DNA from: Microbacteriaceae bacterium PS02344
GTDB lineage: Bacteria; Actinomycetota; Actinomycetes; Actinomycetales; Microbacteriaceae
Assembly: GCA_029959905.1 (NCBI GenBank)
Contig: JASCNZ010000020.1
Span: 1 to 47,128 of the forward strand
Length of the DNA: 47,128 bases
Direction of reading: 5' to 3'
Part shown: positions 36,267 to 45,295 of the stretch, in pieces
Position numbering within the stretch: position 1 is the stretch's first letter
How the letters are laid out: every line of letters starts with the position of its first letter
Program-made: the position numbers and the translations under genes
The notes under the pieces: model-generated
Seen by the model: only the letters and a program-made list of their open reading frames with translations
Told to the model about the DNA's origin: nothing
Database searches by the model: none

Positions 36267-36308
36267 ACGACAGCGCCCCTCCGCCGGACGGTGGAGGGGC
36301 GCTGTCGT
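36267..36308. terminator. Bidirectional 16-bp terminator (ilvA / greA)
   Basis: ACGACAGCGCCCCTCC (36267-36282) and GGAGGGGCGCTGTCGT (36293-36308) pair perfectly over 16 bp with a 10-nt loop. It sits between the convergent ends of ilvA and greA and can serve both. Confidence 0.88.
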
Positions 36309-36318
36309 GCGGGCGACG

Positions 36319-36807
36319 TCAGCCCGTATAGGTCTCGACCTTGACGATCTCGACCGAGATCGAGCGGCCGTTGGGAGCCTCGTATGCAGCCTTCTCGCCC
36401 ACCTTCAGGCCGAGGATCGCGGTACCGAGCGGGCTGGCCTCGCTGTAGACGTCGAGGTCGCTGCCCACGGCGATCTCGCGGCTGCCGAGCAGGAAGACCT
36501 CCTCGCCGCCGGCGACGATGGCGGTGACGACCGTTCCGGGCTCGACGACGCCGCGGCTCGCGGGGGCCTCGCCGACCTTGGCGGTCTTCAGCAGGCTCTC
36601 GAGCGTGCGGATGCGCGCCTCCTGCTTGCCCTGCTCGTCCTTCGCGGCGTGGTAGCCGCCGTTCTCCTTGAGGTCTCCCTCTTCGCGGGCGGCTTCGATG
36701 CGCTTCGCGATCTCGTCGCGACCCGTCGTGGAGAGGTGCTCGAGCTCGGCGACCAGCCGGTCGTACGCCTCCTGCGTGAGGAAGGGGACCTGAGCATCCG
36801 TGGACAT
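36319..36807 (-). CDS. greA: Transcription elongation factor GreA
   Basis: 162-aa GreA. An N-terminal coiled coil (FLTQEAYDRLVAELEHLSTTGRDEIAKRIEAAREEGDLKENGGYHAAKDEQGKQEARI, about 9-68) carries the acidic tip residues in EEGDLKENGGYHAAK (about 41-55) that stimulate RNA polymerase transcript cleavage. A globular C-terminal FKBP-like domain has EASPLGTAILGLKVGEKAAYEAPNG. ATG 36807 has GAAGGAG 7 nt upstream. An in-frame extension to 36870 has no supporting signal. Confidence 0.96.
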   Translation of the reverse strand: MSTDAQVPFLTQEAYDRLVAELEHLSTTGRDEIAKRIEAAREEGDLKENGGYHAAKDEQGKQEARIRTLESLLKTAKVGEAPASRGVVEPGTVVTAIVAGGEEVFLLGSREIAVGSDLDVYSEASPLGTAILGLKVGEKAAYEAPNGRSISVEIVKVETYTG

Positions 36808-36901
36808 GACGAAGCTCCTTCGTTCGGTATCGGCCGCACGCGGCGGGGATATGCCAAGACGCCCCGGCACTCTGCCAGGGCGTCGTCTGTCGGGGTCGAG
36901 T

Positions 36902-37288
36902 CTAGGCGACCCAGCAGCTGTTGACCAAACCTGTCGTCGCCTCGCCGACGGTCGGCACCCTGGTCGCGTGCGCCTGCGTGTGCGCCTCGCCCGCCGGCAA
37001 CTCGACGACCTTCCAGCCGACGACGCCGAACTCCTCGTCGAGGGCCTCCACGACGCAGACGACGTCCTTGCCCTGCACTCCGGTGAGCTGGAACCGCACG
37101 TCGACGCTGTGCTCGTCGACGAGTGTGAAGCCCAGATCGTCGGCGTCGACGGAGTTCATCGACTGCGCCACGATGCCCCACGCGTAGACGGCGACGAGCA
37201 CGAATGCGACGGCCGCGGCGATGATCCAGGGCGTCCGCCGCGTGCGGGTGCGGCCGTAGCGGTCGGCGAGCTGCTCGGGGGTCGTCAC
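36902..37288 (-). CDS. DUF4307 family membrane protein
   Basis: 128 aa. A short cytoplasmic tail with a LADRYGRTRTRR motif is followed by one transmembrane helix (about residues 20-42) and an extracytoplasmic domain of about 85 residues with two cysteines (KDVVCVVEAL and LVNSCWVA), possibly disulfide-bonded. DUF4307 proteins sit next to greA in many actinobacteria, where a mycothiol conjugate amidase gene (mca) is often adjacent; no mca is seen here. Function unknown. The start is GTG 37288; no clear Shine-Dalgarno is seen. Confidence 0.88.
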   Translation of the reverse strand: MTTPEQLADRYGRTRTRRTPWIIAAAVAFVLVAVYAWGIVAQSMNSVDADDLGFTLVDEHSVDVRFQLTGVQGKDVVCVVEALDEEFGVVGWKVVELPAGEAHTQAHATRVPTVGEATTGLVNSCWVA

Positions 37289-37308
37289 GGTGCGGGTCTT
37301 CCGATCGT

Positions 37309-37314
37309 TAGGCT
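37309..37314 (+). promoter_or_regulatory. Candidate -10 for the small membrane protein gene
   Basis: TAGGCT between the divergent DUF4307 and small-protein genes. It gives a leader of about 36 nt with GAAAGG before ATG 37357. Confidence 0.4.
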
Positions 37315-37356
37315 GGTCATACCAGGTTATGCGACCTGCGTACGAAAGGCCGATTC

Positions 37357-37641
37357 ATGTTCGCTCTCTCCGCGACCCCGATGCCGACCCCCTCGATGAC
37401 CGTCGACCCCGAGGCCGTGACCCCCGGTTTCGTGGGATTCGCCGCGATCGTGGTGGTGCTGATCGCCGTGATCCTCCTGATCTGGGACATGAACCGCCGC
37501 ATCCGCCGCGTCCGTTACCGCGAAGAGGTGCGCGACGAGCTCGACGCCGAAGAAGCCGCCCGGGCCGCCGACGAGGCCACGGAGACCGACGCCGACCTGC
37601 CGGTCGCCGACGAGGGCGACGACGACCCGCGCGCCCGCTGA
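37357..37641 (+). CDS. Small single-helix membrane protein with acidic tail
   Basis: 94 aa. An N-terminal Pro/Thr-rich segment exposed outside is followed by one membrane helix (about residues 28-43) with a basic inner flank RRIRRVRYR, then a strongly acidic cytoplasmic tail (Glu/Asp/Ala, residues 55-94). Proteins of this layout sit beside DUF4307 and greA in related genomes, as far as I recall. No function is known. ATG 37357 has GAAAGG upstream. Confidence 0.78.
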   Translation: MFALSATPMPTPSMTVDPEAVTPGFVGFAAIVVVLIAVILLIWDMNRRIRRVRYREEVRDELDAEEAARAADEATETDADLPVADEGDDDPRAR

Positions 37642-37661
37642 CGCGGAGCGTCGAGGCGCGC

Positions 37662-37676
37662 CCCCGCGCTGCGGGG
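37662..37676. terminator. Short hairpin between convergent genes
   Basis: CCCCGC-GCT-GCGGGG, a 6-bp GC stem with a 3-nt loop, lies directly at the end of the minus-strand trhA gene. It could terminate the plus-strand gene. Confidence 0.5.
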
Positions 37677-38414
37677 TCAGCGGGGGATGCCGAGCGACGG
37701 CGCCAGGGGCTCGAGCGCGATGATCAAGCACGCCGCCCAGTGGCACAGGAACGCCAGCACCGTGCACACATGGAAGATCTCGTGGAAGCCGAAGTGCCCC
37801 GGCCACGGATTGGGACGCTTGAGCGCGTAGACGATCGCCCCGCCGGTGTAGAGAAGGCCGCCGACGATCACCAGCACCATCATTGCGACGCTGGCCTGCA
37901 GCAGGTCGCCGAGGTACATGACCGCGGCCCAGCCCAGCAGCAGGTACAGGGCGACGTAGAGCCAGCGGGGGGCATGGATCCAGAACACCCGGAAGAGGAT
38001 GCCCAGGATCGCGCCGCCCCACACCAGGCAGAGCAGGAGCACACCCTTCTCGGGCGGCAGGGCGAGCGTGGCGATCGGGGTGTAGGTGCCGGCGATGAGG
38101 AGCAGGATGTTCGCGTGGTCGATGCGCTTGAGTACGACCTTCACCCGCGGGCTCCAGTCGAAGCGGTGGTAGACCGCGGAGTTGCCGAACAGCAGCAGAG
38201 AACTCGCCATGAACACGGCCGAGGCCCACTTCGCGGGTGCACCCTGGGCGAGCGCGATCAGGACGATCCCGGCCGCGATCGCGACGGGGAACGTGCCGGC
38301 GTGGATCCATCCGCGCCAGGTCGGCTTGACCTCGACGACGGCGGCGTCGACGGCTGCGGCCTCGAGCAGCGGCAGCTGGGGCAGGTCGGGGGCGGAGTCA
38401 TCGGGAGTGCTCAC
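37677..38414 (-). CDS. trhA: Hemolysin III / PAQR-like membrane protein (TrhA)
   Basis: 245 aa with seven membrane segments. It has the zinc-site residues of the CREST superfamily: SAVYHRFDW near residue 80 (Ser and His), DHANILLLIAGTYTP near 99 (Asp) and FGFHEIFHVCTVLAFLCHW near the C-terminus (two His). Bacterial TrhA affects membrane lipid homeostasis; the haemolysin label is historic. A cytoplasmic N-terminal tail of about 35 residues is acidic and proline-rich. GTG 38414 has a TAGAGT box exactly 6 nt upstream, so it is leaderless. Confidence 0.92.
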   Translation of the reverse strand: MSTPDDSAPDLPQLPLLEAAAVDAAVVEVKPTWRGWIHAGTFPVAIAAGIVLIALAQGAPAKWASAVFMASSLLLFGNSAVYHRFDWSPRVKVVLKRIDHANILLLIAGTYTPIATLALPPEKGVLLLCLVWGGAILGILFRVFWIHAPRWLYVALYLLLGWAAVMYLGDLLQASVAMMVLVIVGGLLYTGGAIVYALKRPNPWPGHFGFHEIFHVCTVLAFLCHWAACLIIALEPLAPSLGIPR

Positions 38415-38420
38415 CTGTTC

Positions 38421-38426
38421 ACTCTA
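38421..38426 (-). promoter_or_regulatory. Leaderless -10 box of trhA
   Basis: Minus-strand TAGAGT, 6 nt, GTG. Confidence 0.55.
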
Positions 38427-38495
38427 AGCGCGGGGGCATTCCACGAGCCGTACATATCCCCGGCGTCCCACCTCTCGCTCCGGCGGCGGAGAGGG

Positions 38496-38501
38496 TAGCG
38501 T
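38496..38501 (+). promoter_or_regulatory. Leaderless -10 box of uppS
   Basis: TAGCGT, 6 nt, GTG 38508. It favours GTG 38508 over the adjacent ATG 38511. Confidence 0.5.
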
Positions 38502-38507
38502 AGGACG

Positions 38508-39290
38508 GTGATGTCACGGGAGAACCAGGGGCGGGGGCCGCTGTACCGGCTCTACAGCAACCGGCTGCGCCGCCGTCTCGACCCGGCGTCCGTGCCGCAC
38601 CACATCGCCATGATGATCGACGGCAACCGCCGCTGGGCACGTCAGCTCGGCTTCGCCACCGCGGCCCACGGGCACCGGGCGGGCGCCGTCAAGATGCGCG
38701 AGTTCCTCGGGTGGTGCGACGAACTCGGAGTCGGGGTCGTCTCGCTCTACCTGCTCTCCAGCGACAACCTGCGCAAACGGGATGCCGCCGAGCTGTCCGA
38801 CCTGATCGAGATCATCGCCGACCTCGCCGACGGACTCTCCCGCGAGGGCAACTGGCGTGTGAAGCACGTCGGCCGGGCCGACCTCCTCCCTCCGGAACTG
38901 GCGCGCGTGCTCGCCGACGCCGAGGAGCGCACCCGCGACCACACGGGCCTGCATGTGAACCTCGCCGTCGCCTACGGCGGGCGCAACGAGATCGTCGACG
39001 CCGTTCGCAGCATCCTGGTCAAGCACGAGGCGTCGGGGGGGACCATGGAGGATCTGGCCGCCCACCTCACGCCCGAGATGATCGGCGAGCACCTGTACAC
39101 CGGCGGGCAGCCCGACCCGGATCTCGTGATCCGTACGAGCGGCGAGCAGCGTCTCAGCGACTTCCTGCTGTGGCAGAGCGCCCACAGCGAGTTCTACTTC
39201 GTCGAGGCTCTGGGGCCCGATCTGCGCGAAGTCGACTTCCTCCGGGCGGTGCGCGACTACGCCGACCGCGATCGCCGCTTCGGTCGCTGA
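38508..39290 (+). CDS. uppS: Cis-isoprenyl diphosphate synthase (UppS family)
   Basis: 260-aa isoprenyl transferase making the polyprenyl diphosphate carrier for cell-wall synthesis from IPP and an allylic primer. It has the catalytic Asp in [15 protein letters not shown] (near residue 38), [26 protein letters not shown], and [23 protein letters not shown] with [19 protein letters not shown] at the end. The product length cannot be read from sequence; actinobacteria carry paralogues making C15 or C50-55 chains. The start follows a TAGCGT box by 6 nt. Confidence 0.95.
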   Translation: MMSRENQGRGPLYRLYSNRLRRRLDPASVPHHIAMMIDGNRRWARQLGFATAAHGHRAGAVKMREFLGWCDELGVGVVSLYLLSSDNLRKRDAAELSDLIEIIADLADGLSREGNWRVKHVGRADLLPPELARVLADAEERTRDHTGLHVNLAVAYGGRNEIVDAVRSILVKHEASGGTMEDLAAHLTPEMIGEHLYTGGQPDPDLVIRTSGEQRLSDFLLWQSAHSEFYFVEALGPDLREVDFLRAVRDYADRDRRFGR

Positions 39291-39483
39291 CACGACGGCG
39301 CAACGCCGCGTTCATCGATTCGTCACGAAACGCTGGCGTGTCGAAGGGGCCGGATGTCGGCGGGGAGTCGTACCTTCAACTCATCGGGCATGGCGCCCGG
39401 TCGGGTCGGCCACAGGCACACGACTCGTGACCCCCTGGTCGACTCGTTCGCATAGCCGGGATTTCCCGGGTCGGGAGTGGGTC
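39291..39483 (+). other. Gene-free stretch before the PhoH gene
   Basis: 193 nt with no supported gene. A CGGCG-CAA-CGCCG mini-hairpin (39296-39308) follows uppS, and a CCGGGA-TT-TCCCGG palindrome (39456-39469) lies 15 nt before the PhoH-family start. No clear promoter was identified. Confidence 0.4.
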
Positions 39484-40848
39484 GTGACCACACGTACAGC
39501 GCACCAGCAGTCCACCCGTCAGACGACGAGGCGGGCCAGTTCAGCAGATCCCGCACAGGATCTCCGCACCTACGTGCTCGACACGTCGGTGCTGCTGAGC
39601 GATCCGCAGGCGTTCTTCCGATTCGCGGAGCATTCGGTCGTGCTCCCGGTCGTCGTCATCACCGAGCTCGAGGGCAAGCGTCACGACCCCGAGATCGGCT
39701 ACTTCGCGCGCCAGGCGCTCCGCCACCTCGACGATCTGCGCGTCGAGCACGGACGCCTCGACTTCCCCGTGCAGGTGGGGGAGGGCGGCACGCTCCGAGT
39801 CGAGCTGGCGAACACCGACATGTCGGTGCTGCCGGCGGGCATCCGTCTCAGTGACAACGACAGCCGCATCCTCTCCGTCGCCATGCACCTCGCGCAGGAC
39901 GGGCAGGACGTGACGATCGTGTCGAAGGACCTGCCCATGCGCGTGAAGGCGGCGTCGCTGGGCCTGCGGGCCGAGGAGTACCTGGCCGAGCAGGCCGTCG
40001 ACTCGGGGTGGAACGGCATCGCGGTGCTCGACCTCTCCGGCGACGACATGAGCGACCTGTACGAGAGCGAGGTCGGCATCAGCGAGGAAGCGCGCGGCCT
40101 TCCGGTGAACACCGGCCTCATCATCCACTCCGAGCGCGGGTCGGCGCTGGGCAGGGTGACCGGCGACGGCGAGTACCGCCTGGTGCGCGGCGACCGCGAC
40201 GTGTTCGGCCTGCACGGTCGCTCGGCGGAGCAGCGCATCGCGATCGACCTGCTCACCGATCCCGACGTCGGCATCGTGTCGCTCGGCGGGCGCGCGGGCA
40301 CCGGGAAGTCGGCCCTGGCGCTGTGCGCCGGTCTCGAGGCCGTGCTCGAGCGCCAGCAGCAGAAGAAGATCATCGTGTTCCGCCCGCTGTTCGCGGTGGG
40401 TGGCCAGGAGCTCGGCTACCTGCCCGGCGACCAGGGCGAGAAGATGGGCCCCTGGGGGCAGGCGGTCTTCGACACCCTGGGCTCGGTGGTCTCGGGCAAC
40501 GTCATGGAGGAGGTCGTCGAGCGGGGTCTGCTCGAGGTGCTCCCTCTCACGCACATCCGCGGCCGTTCGTTGCACGACGCCTTCGTGATCGTCGACGAGG
40601 CGCAGTCGCTCGAACGCAACGTGCTGCTCACGGTGCTGAGTCGCATGGGGCAGAACTCGCGCGTGGTGCTCACGCACGACGTCGGTCAGCGCGACAACCT
40701 GCGGGTCGGGCGGCACGACGGCATCGCGAGCGTCATCGAGACGCTCAAGGGCCACGGCCTGTTCGGGCACGTGACCCTGACGCGCTCCGAGCGCTCCGCG
40801 ATCGCCGCACTCGTGACCGAGCTGCTCGAGGGCGGCGAGCTCAGCTAG
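39484..40848 (+). CDS. PIN-PhoH (PhoH2-type) RNase/ATPase
   Basis: 454-aa fusion. It has an N-terminal PIN nuclease domain with its acidic residues in [22 protein letters not shown] and [12 protein letters not shown] (about 30-160), a linker, and a C-terminal PhoH P-loop ATPase with Walker [15 protein letters not shown] (near 270) and Walker [12 protein letters not shown] (near 370). PIN-PhoH proteins unwind and cleave RNA. In mycobacteria the gene often follows a small antitoxin-like ORF; none is evident in the 193 nt upstream. GTG 39484 has GGGAG about 5 nt away; the open frame extends to 39427 without support. Confidence 0.92.
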   Translation: MTTRTAHQQSTRQTTRRASSADPAQDLRTYVLDTSVLLSDPQAFFRFAEHSVVLPVVVITELEGKRHDPEIGYFARQALRHLDDLRVEHGRLDFPVQVGEGGTLRVELANTDMSVLPAGIRLSDNDSRILSVAMHLAQDGQDVTIVSKDLPMRVKAASLGLRAEEYLAEQAVDSGWNGIAVLDLSGDDMSDLYESEVGISEEARGLPVNTGLIIHSERGSALGRVTGDGEYRLVRGDRDVFGLHGRSAEQRIAIDLLTDPDVGIVSLGGRAGTGKSALALCAGLEAVLERQQQKKIIVFRPLFAVGGQELGYLPGDQGEKMGPWGQAVFDTLGSVVSGNVMEEVVERGLLEVLPLTHIRGRSLHDAFVIVDEAQSLERNVLLTVLSRMGQNSRVVLTHDVGQRDNLRVGRHDGIASVIETLKGHGLFGHVTLTRSERSAIAALVTELLEGGELS

Positions 40849-40857
40849 CCTGCTTCA

Positions 40858-40942
40858 CGCGAAAACGGAGACCGATCCGGGCCGTGTCGGGGTGTCGAGG
40901 TGCGACACGCCGACGAACGGCCGGACGGTCTCCGTTCTCGCG
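40858..40942. terminator. 85-nt hairpin between convergent genes
   Basis: An almost continuous foldback. The outer arms 40858-40885 and 40917-40942 pair with one mismatch (40863/40937) and two single-base bulges (40875, 40881). The inner arms 40886-40897 and 40903-40914 pair over 12 bp with one mismatch (40891/40909) and a 5-nt loop. It lies 9 nt after the PhoH-family stop and 12 nt before the end of the convergent fumC, so termination for both strands is likely. It is far longer than the other terminators here and may be a repeat element. Confidence 0.75.
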
Positions 40943-40954
40943 AGCGACGGGGGC

Positions 40955-42349
40955 TCAGCCCGGGTGCGTCATCGAGAGCAGATCGAGCTTCTCGTCGAGC
41001 TGTTCGAGCGTCAGGTCGCCGCGCTCGACGTAGCCGAGGTCGATCACCGCGTCGCGGACCGTGATGCCCTTCGCGACGGCGTGCTTGGCGATCTTCGCGG
41101 CCGCCTCGTAGCCGATCAGCTTGTTCAGCGGCGTGACGATCGAGGGGCTCATGCCCGCGAACGCGGCCGCGCGGTCGAGGTTCGCCTGCAGGCCGTCGAT
41201 GGTCTTGTCGGCGAGCACGCGCGACGCGTTCGAGAGCAGGCGGATCGACTCGAGCAGGGCGGTGCCCATGACCGGGATGGCGACGTTCAGCTCGAACGAA
41301 CCGGATGCACCGGCCCAGGCGACCGTGGCGTCGTTGCCGATGACCCGCGCGCACACCATGAGCACGGCCTCGGGGACGACCGGGTTCACCTTGCCGGGCA
41401 TGATCGACGATCCCGGCTGCAGGTCGGGGATGTGCAGTTCGCCGAGCCCGGTGTTGGGACCGGAACCCATCCAGCGCAGATCGTTGTTGATCTTCGTGAG
41501 CGAGACCGCGATCGTGCGGAGCGCTCCGGACGCCTCGACGAGGCCGTCGCGGTTGGCCTGGGCCTCGAAGTGGTCCTTGGCCTCGGTGATGGGCAGCTCG
41601 GTCTCGGCCGCGAGCAGCGCGATGACCTTCTGCGGGAAGCCGAGCGGGGTGTTGATGCCGGTGCCGGTGGCGGTTCCGCCGAGCGGGACCTCGGCGACGC
41701 GGGGGAGCGCCGACTGCACGCGCTCGATGCCGAGGCGCACCTGGCGGGCGTAGCCGCCGAACTCCTGGCCGAGGGTGACGGGCGTGGCGTCCATGAGGTG
41801 GGTGCGGCCCGACTTGACGGCGTCCTTCCACAGCTCCGCCTTGGCCTCGAGCGCGACCGCGAGGTGGTCGAGCGCGGGGATGAGGGTGTCGATCAGAGCC
41901 TGGGTCACAGCGATGTGCACCGACGTGGGGAAGACGTCGTTCGACGACTGCGAGGCGTTGACGTGGTCGTTGGGGTGCACGTTCGCGCCGAGGATGCGGG
42001 TCGCGAGCGTTGCGAGCACCTCGTTCATGTTCATGTTCGACGAGGTGCCCGAGCCGGTCTGGTAGGTGTCCACCGGGAACTCGCCGTCGTGGGCGCCGGA
42101 CGCGACCTGGTCGGCGGCCTGCGCGATGGCGTCGGCGATCGCGCCGTCGAGCGTGCCCAGGTCCTTGTTCGCGAGCGCGGCGGCCTTCTTGATGCGCGCG
42201 AGGGCTGCGATCTGCGTCGACTCCAGCCCCTTGCCCGAGATCGGGAAGTTCTCGACGGCGCGCTGGGTCTGCGCCCCGTACAGCGCGTTCACGGGCACGC
42301 GCACCTCGCCCATGGTGTCGTGCTCGATGCGGTACTCGGTGTCGGTCAT
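40955..42349 (-). CDS. fumC: Class II fumarate hydratase
   Basis: TCA-cycle fumarase, 464 aa, of the iron-independent tetrameric class. Motifs visible are [28 protein letters not shown] (near residue 98), [38 protein letters not shown] (active-site His) and the superfamily signature [11 protein letters not shown] (near 319). The ATG overlaps the end of the carbonic anhydrase gene by 4 nt, so translation is coupled. It is the last gene of the minus-strand chain from xseB. Confidence 0.97.
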   Translation of the reverse strand: MTDTEYRIEHDTMGEVRVPVNALYGAQTQRAVENFPISGKGLESTQIAALARIKKAAALANKDLGTLDGAIADAIAQAADQVASGAHDGEFPVDTYQTGSGTSSNMNMNEVLATLATRILGANVHPNDHVNASQSSNDVFPTSVHIAVTQALIDTLIPALDHLAVALEAKAELWKDAVKSGRTHLMDATPVTLGQEFGGYARQVRLGIERVQSALPRVAEVPLGGTATGTGINTPLGFPQKVIALLAAETELPITEAKDHFEAQANRDGLVEASGALRTIAVSLTKINNDLRWMGSGPNTGLGELHIPDLQPGSSIMPGKVNPVVPEAVLMVCARVIGNDATVAWAGASGSFELNVAIPVMGTALLESIRLLSNASRVLADKTIDGLQANLDRAAAFAGMSPSIVTPLNKLIGYEAAAKIAKHAVAKGITVRDAVIDLGYVERGDLTLEQLDEKLDLLSMTHPG

Positions 42350-43005
42350 TCCGATGCCTCCTGCGTTTCGGGGTCGATCCCCACGGTGATGACGGGCACG
42401 GCCGTGCCCTCGGCCAGACGGTAGTTGGCGCCGACGATGCCGAGTCGGCCCTCGGCGACGGCGTTGCTGATGATCTCGGACGACTGCAGCAGGTCGGCGA
42501 CGGTGTTGCGCAGGTGCTCGCGCCCGACCAGCTCGGCGTCGATCTCGGCGACCGTGGTGCCGCCGGACTCGGCGAGCACCTTGCGGGCAGCGGGGACGAT
42601 CGGTGCGATCAGCTTCCAGATGTGCGGCGGGACGGGGGCGGCGTCGATGGCGGTGCCGTCGATCGCGGCCCGCACGGCTCCGCACGAGTCGTGGGCGAGC
42701 ACGACGATGAGCGGCACGTTCAGCACGGCCACCGCGTATTCGAGGCTCGCCACGATCGACTCGCCGATGACCTGCCCGGCGTTGCGCACCACGAACAGGT
42801 CGCCAAGACCGAGGTCGAAGATGATCTCGGCGGCGAGACGCGAGTCGGAGCATCCGAACAGCGTCGCGACGGGGTTCTGCGCAGCCTCGAGGTCTCTGCG
42901 TCGAGCCACGTCCTGATTGGGATGGCGCGGCTCGTCGGCGACGAAGCGGCGATTGCCGTCCTGCATCTGCTTCCAGGCGCCGGCGGGGGTCAGCGTGGTC
43001 GTCAT
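42346..43005 (-). CDS. Beta-class carbonic anhydrase
   Basis: 219-aa zinc enzyme interconverting CO2 and bicarbonate. Zinc ligands and dyad are visible: [14 protein letters not shown] (Cys plus Asp-Ser-Arg, near residue 50) and [14 protein letters not shown] (His and Cys, near 106), with VVRNAGQVI between. ATG 43005 has GGAGG 5 nt upstream. It overlaps DUF4245 at its start and fumC at its end, each by 4 nt. In vivo it may supply bicarbonate for carboxylases such as the PEP carboxylase at 12259-14949 (inference). Confidence 0.95.
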   Translation of the reverse strand: MTTTLTPAGAWKQMQDGNRRFVADEPRHPNQDVARRRDLEAAQNPVATLFGCSDSRLAAEIIFDLGLGDLFVVRNAGQVIGESIVASLEYAVAVLNVPLIVVLAHDSCGAVRAAIDGTAIDAAPVPPHIWKLIAPIVPAARKVLAESGGTTVAEIDAELVGREHLRNTVADLLQSSEIISNAVAEGRLGIVGANYRLAEGTAVPVITVGIDPETQEASE

Positions 43006-43655
43006 GGGGCCTCCGAGAGTTCGCGGATCTGAGGGACGAGGGAAGCGGCGAGGTCGGCAGTCGAGTCCGCCGACCGCGAGCCGTACAGCAGCACGTAGTC
43101 GTCGCCGGCCTGGGTGCCGAGCGCGTACGAGATGTTCTGGTCGGCGGTGGTCGATCCGGGCGTGAAGACGTCCCACTCGATGCCGTCGATGGTCGTGGTG
43201 TCGGTCGGCGCGCTGCCGCCGAGGCGCTGCGGGGCCCAGCCGGCATCCGCATCGAAGGCCTGCGCGACGCGGATGAATCCGCGCTCGTCCTGTGCGTCAG
43301 GGGCCAGCGTGATGTCCCACACCACCGGCGCTCCGCTCTCGAGAGCGGCGGCGTTCACGCGCCAGAAGTCGCCGAGCTCGGGCACGATCACGGGGCTCTG
43401 CATGGTCGATTCCACGTCGGCGGCGATGGCCGGCAGATCGACGGTCTTCTCGGATGCCGGCTCGCCGCGCGGCACCGCGAAGATGATGACCGCCACGATC
43501 GCGAGGGTCGCGAGCAGCGCCGCGACGAGACCGCGCACGGTCTGGCTGGAGCGGTACGCCTTGCTCGACGCCGCCTTGCGTTCGGCGGTCTCGGCCGGGG
43601 TCTCGGGTCGTCCGAGTTCGGCGACGATCGGGGCCGGCTTCGGCGCCTTGCTCAC
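43002..43655 (-). CDS. DUF4245 family membrane protein
   Basis: 217 aa. A cytoplasmic tail (residues 1-42, Pro- and Lys-rich) is followed by one membrane helix (about 43-62, [17 protein letters not shown]) and a DUF4245 extracytoplasmic domain ([10 protein letters not shown]..., [31 protein letters not shown]). Actinobacteria keep DUF4245 between exonuclease VII and fumarase or fructose-bisphosphatase genes, but its function is unknown. GTG 43655 overlaps the xseB stop and the stop overlaps the carbonic anhydrase start, both by 4 nt. Confidence 0.88.
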   Translation of the reverse strand: MSKAPKPAPIVAELGRPETPAETAERKAASSKAYRSSQTVRGLVAALLATLAIVAVIIFAVPRGEPASEKTVDLPAIAADVESTMQSPVIVPELGDFWRVNAAALESGAPVVWDITLAPDAQDERGFIRVAQAFDADAGWAPQRLGGSAPTDTTTIDGIEWDVFTPGSTTADQNISYALGTQAGDDYVLLYGSRSADSTADLAASLVPQIRELSEAP

Positions 43656-43882
43656 GACGCGTCCCCGGAGTCGGCGGCGGCGCGGGCGGCGTCGAGGCGG
43701 CGCTTCGCGCCCAGGAGCCACTCCTCGCAGCGGGCGGCCAGGGCCTCGCCGCGCTCCCAGAGGGCCAGCGACTGCTCGAGGGTCGGAGCGCCCTGCTCGA
43801 GCTCGGCGACGACCGTCACGAGCTCATCGCGGGCGGCCTCGAACGACAGCGTCTCGACAGGGGTATCGTTCAGCGCGCTCAC
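43652..43882 (-). CDS. xseB: Exodeoxyribonuclease VII small subunit
   Basis: 76-aa helical-hairpin subunit that assembles on XseA to degrade single-stranded DNA. It shows [43 protein letters not shown], the XseB signature (ExAxxxLexiVxxLExGxxxLeeSlxlyExG). GTG 43882 has a TAGGAT box exactly 6 nt upstream, indicating a leaderless promoter of its own 60 nt after xseA. So xseB with DUF4245, carbonic anhydrase and fumC can be transcribed apart from xseA. Confidence 0.94.
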   Translation of the reverse strand: MSALNDTPVETLSFEAARDELVTVVAELEQGAPTLEQSLALWERGEALAARCEEWLLGAKRRLDAARAAADSGDAS

Positions 43883-43888
43883 TCCTTC

Positions 43889-43894
43889 ATCCTA
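43889..43894 (-). promoter_or_regulatory. Leaderless -10 box of xseB
   Basis: Minus-strand TAGGAT, 6 nt, GTG. Confidence 0.55.
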
Positions 43895-43942
43895 CGTCGT
43901 GCCCTCCTGTTCGGTGCGCGGCGGTGACAGGGCGCGGAGGGC

Positions 43943-45220
43943 TCAGTCGGCCTCAGAGACCTCGCCGTCTGAGTGGGCCGCGACCGAGCCGCGGTCGACC
44001 GTGATCGTCAGCGCGGTGCCGGCCGGGGCGTCCGCGGCATCGCGGAGGATCACTCCGCCGTCGAGGTGCGCGATGGCGTAGCCGCGGGCGAGGGTGGCCG
44101 CGGGCGACAGGGCGCGCAGCGACGCTCGCAGCTCGCCGGTGCGCCGATGCGCCTCGTCCAGTCGACGGTTGAGGGTGTCGCGGCCGCGCGACTGCAGCAG
44201 CCACAGCTCCTGGGTGCGGGCGTCGACGATGTGGTCGGGCGACCGCAGCACGGGCCGGGAGCGGAGCTGCTCCAGCTGAGCGATGTCGTGCGAGAGTCGC
44301 TGCGTCAGGCGCGACATCGCCCGGGAGCGGAGCTGGCCGATCAGGGCGCGCTGTTCGCCGACGTCGGGCACGATGCGTTTGGCGGCGTCGGTGGGGGTCG
44401 AGGCGCGCAGGTCGGCGACGTCGTCGAGCAGGGGATGGTCGTTCTCGTGGCCGATCGCGCTCACCACGGGGGTGGATGCCGCGGCCACGGCGCGCACCAG
44501 GCGCTCGTCACTGAAGCCGAGCAGCGTCTGCGGGTCGCCGCCGCCGCGGGCGATGACGATGACGTCGACCTCGGGGTCGGCATCGAGGCGTGCGAGCGCG
44601 GCGAGCGTCTCGGGTACGCACCGGTCGCCCTGCACCGCCGCATACTCGGTGCGGAAGCGCACCTGCGGCCAGCGCAGCTCGGCGTTGCGGTGCACGTCCT
44701 TCTCGGCGTCCGAGCGCTCGCCCGTGATGAGTCCGATCACGTGGGGGAGGAAGGGCAGGCGCTTCTTGCGTGCGGCGTCGAACAGGCCCTCGCGCCGCAG
44801 CTGGATGCGGAGCTTCTCGAGTCGTTCGAGCTGGTCGCCGAGTCCGACGTGCTTCATGGTGGAGACGGCGAAGCTGAAATCGCCGGACTTGACGAAGTAG
44901 TCCGCCTTGACGGCGGCGACGACGTGGTCGCCGACACCGAGATCCGCGGGGATGCGACCGCGCACGCTCGACCAGATGCGCAGGGAGATCTGCGCATCGG
45001 ACTGCACGTCCTTGAGCCGTGCGAAGACGTTGCCCGCCCGGACGTTCCACGACGTGATCTCGCCCTCCACCCATACGGTGTTCCATCGCGCGACGAAGTC
45101 ACGGATGGTGGCGTTGAGACGGGCGACGGAGGTCGGGGCATCCGCCGTCGAGTCGCGCGGGGCGACGGCATCCGCGGGCGGCGTCTCGCCTGCCGCGGTC
45201 GTGGCCTGGAAGACCGTCAT
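43943..45220 (-). CDS. xseA: Exodeoxyribonuclease VII large subunit
   Basis: 425-aa catalytic subunit. It has an N-terminal OB-fold for ssDNA (VWVEGEITSWNVRAGNVFARLKD, about 50-72, through to FSFAVSTMKHVGLG) and the catalytic domain LPFLPHVIGLITGERSDAEKDV, VIVIARGGGDPQTLLGFSDERLVRAV, STPVVSAIGHENDHPLLDDVADLRASTPTDAAKRIVPD (about 225-300). A long coiled-coil region binding XseB and a C-terminal barrel-like segment (GYAIAHLDGGVILRDAADA) follow. ATG 45220 begins a protein of normal length; much longer in-frame extensions cross the divergent ispH promoter and are rejected. Confidence 0.95.
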   Translation of the reverse strand: MTVFQATTAAGETPPADAVAPRDSTADAPTSVARLNATIRDFVARWNTVWVEGEITSWNVRAGNVFARLKDVQSDAQISLRIWSSVRGRIPADLGVGDHVVAAVKADYFVKSGDFSFAVSTMKHVGLGDQLERLEKLRIQLRREGLFDAARKKRLPFLPHVIGLITGERSDAEKDVHRNAELRWPQVRFRTEYAAVQGDRCVPETLAALARLDADPEVDVIVIARGGGDPQTLLGFSDERLVRAVAAASTPVVSAIGHENDHPLLDDVADLRASTPTDAAKRIVPDVGEQRALIGQLRSRAMSRLTQRLSHDIAQLEQLRSRPVLRSPDHIVDARTQELWLLQSRGRDTLNRRLDEAHRRTGELRASLRALSPAATLARGYAIAHLDGGVILRDAADAPAGTALTITVDRGSVAAHSDGEVSEAD

Positions 45221-45283
45221 GCGTTCTCGTTCCCTGGTCGTCGATCGGAAGCCCATTCCCGGCCTTCCCAGGGTGGACGCCGG

Positions 45284-45289
45284 TAGAAT
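45284..45289 (+). promoter_or_regulatory. Leaderless -10 box of ispH
   Basis: TAGAAT, 6 nt, GTG 45296; the best -10 match among the leaderless genes here. Confidence 0.65.
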
Positions 45290-45295
45290 CGAGGG

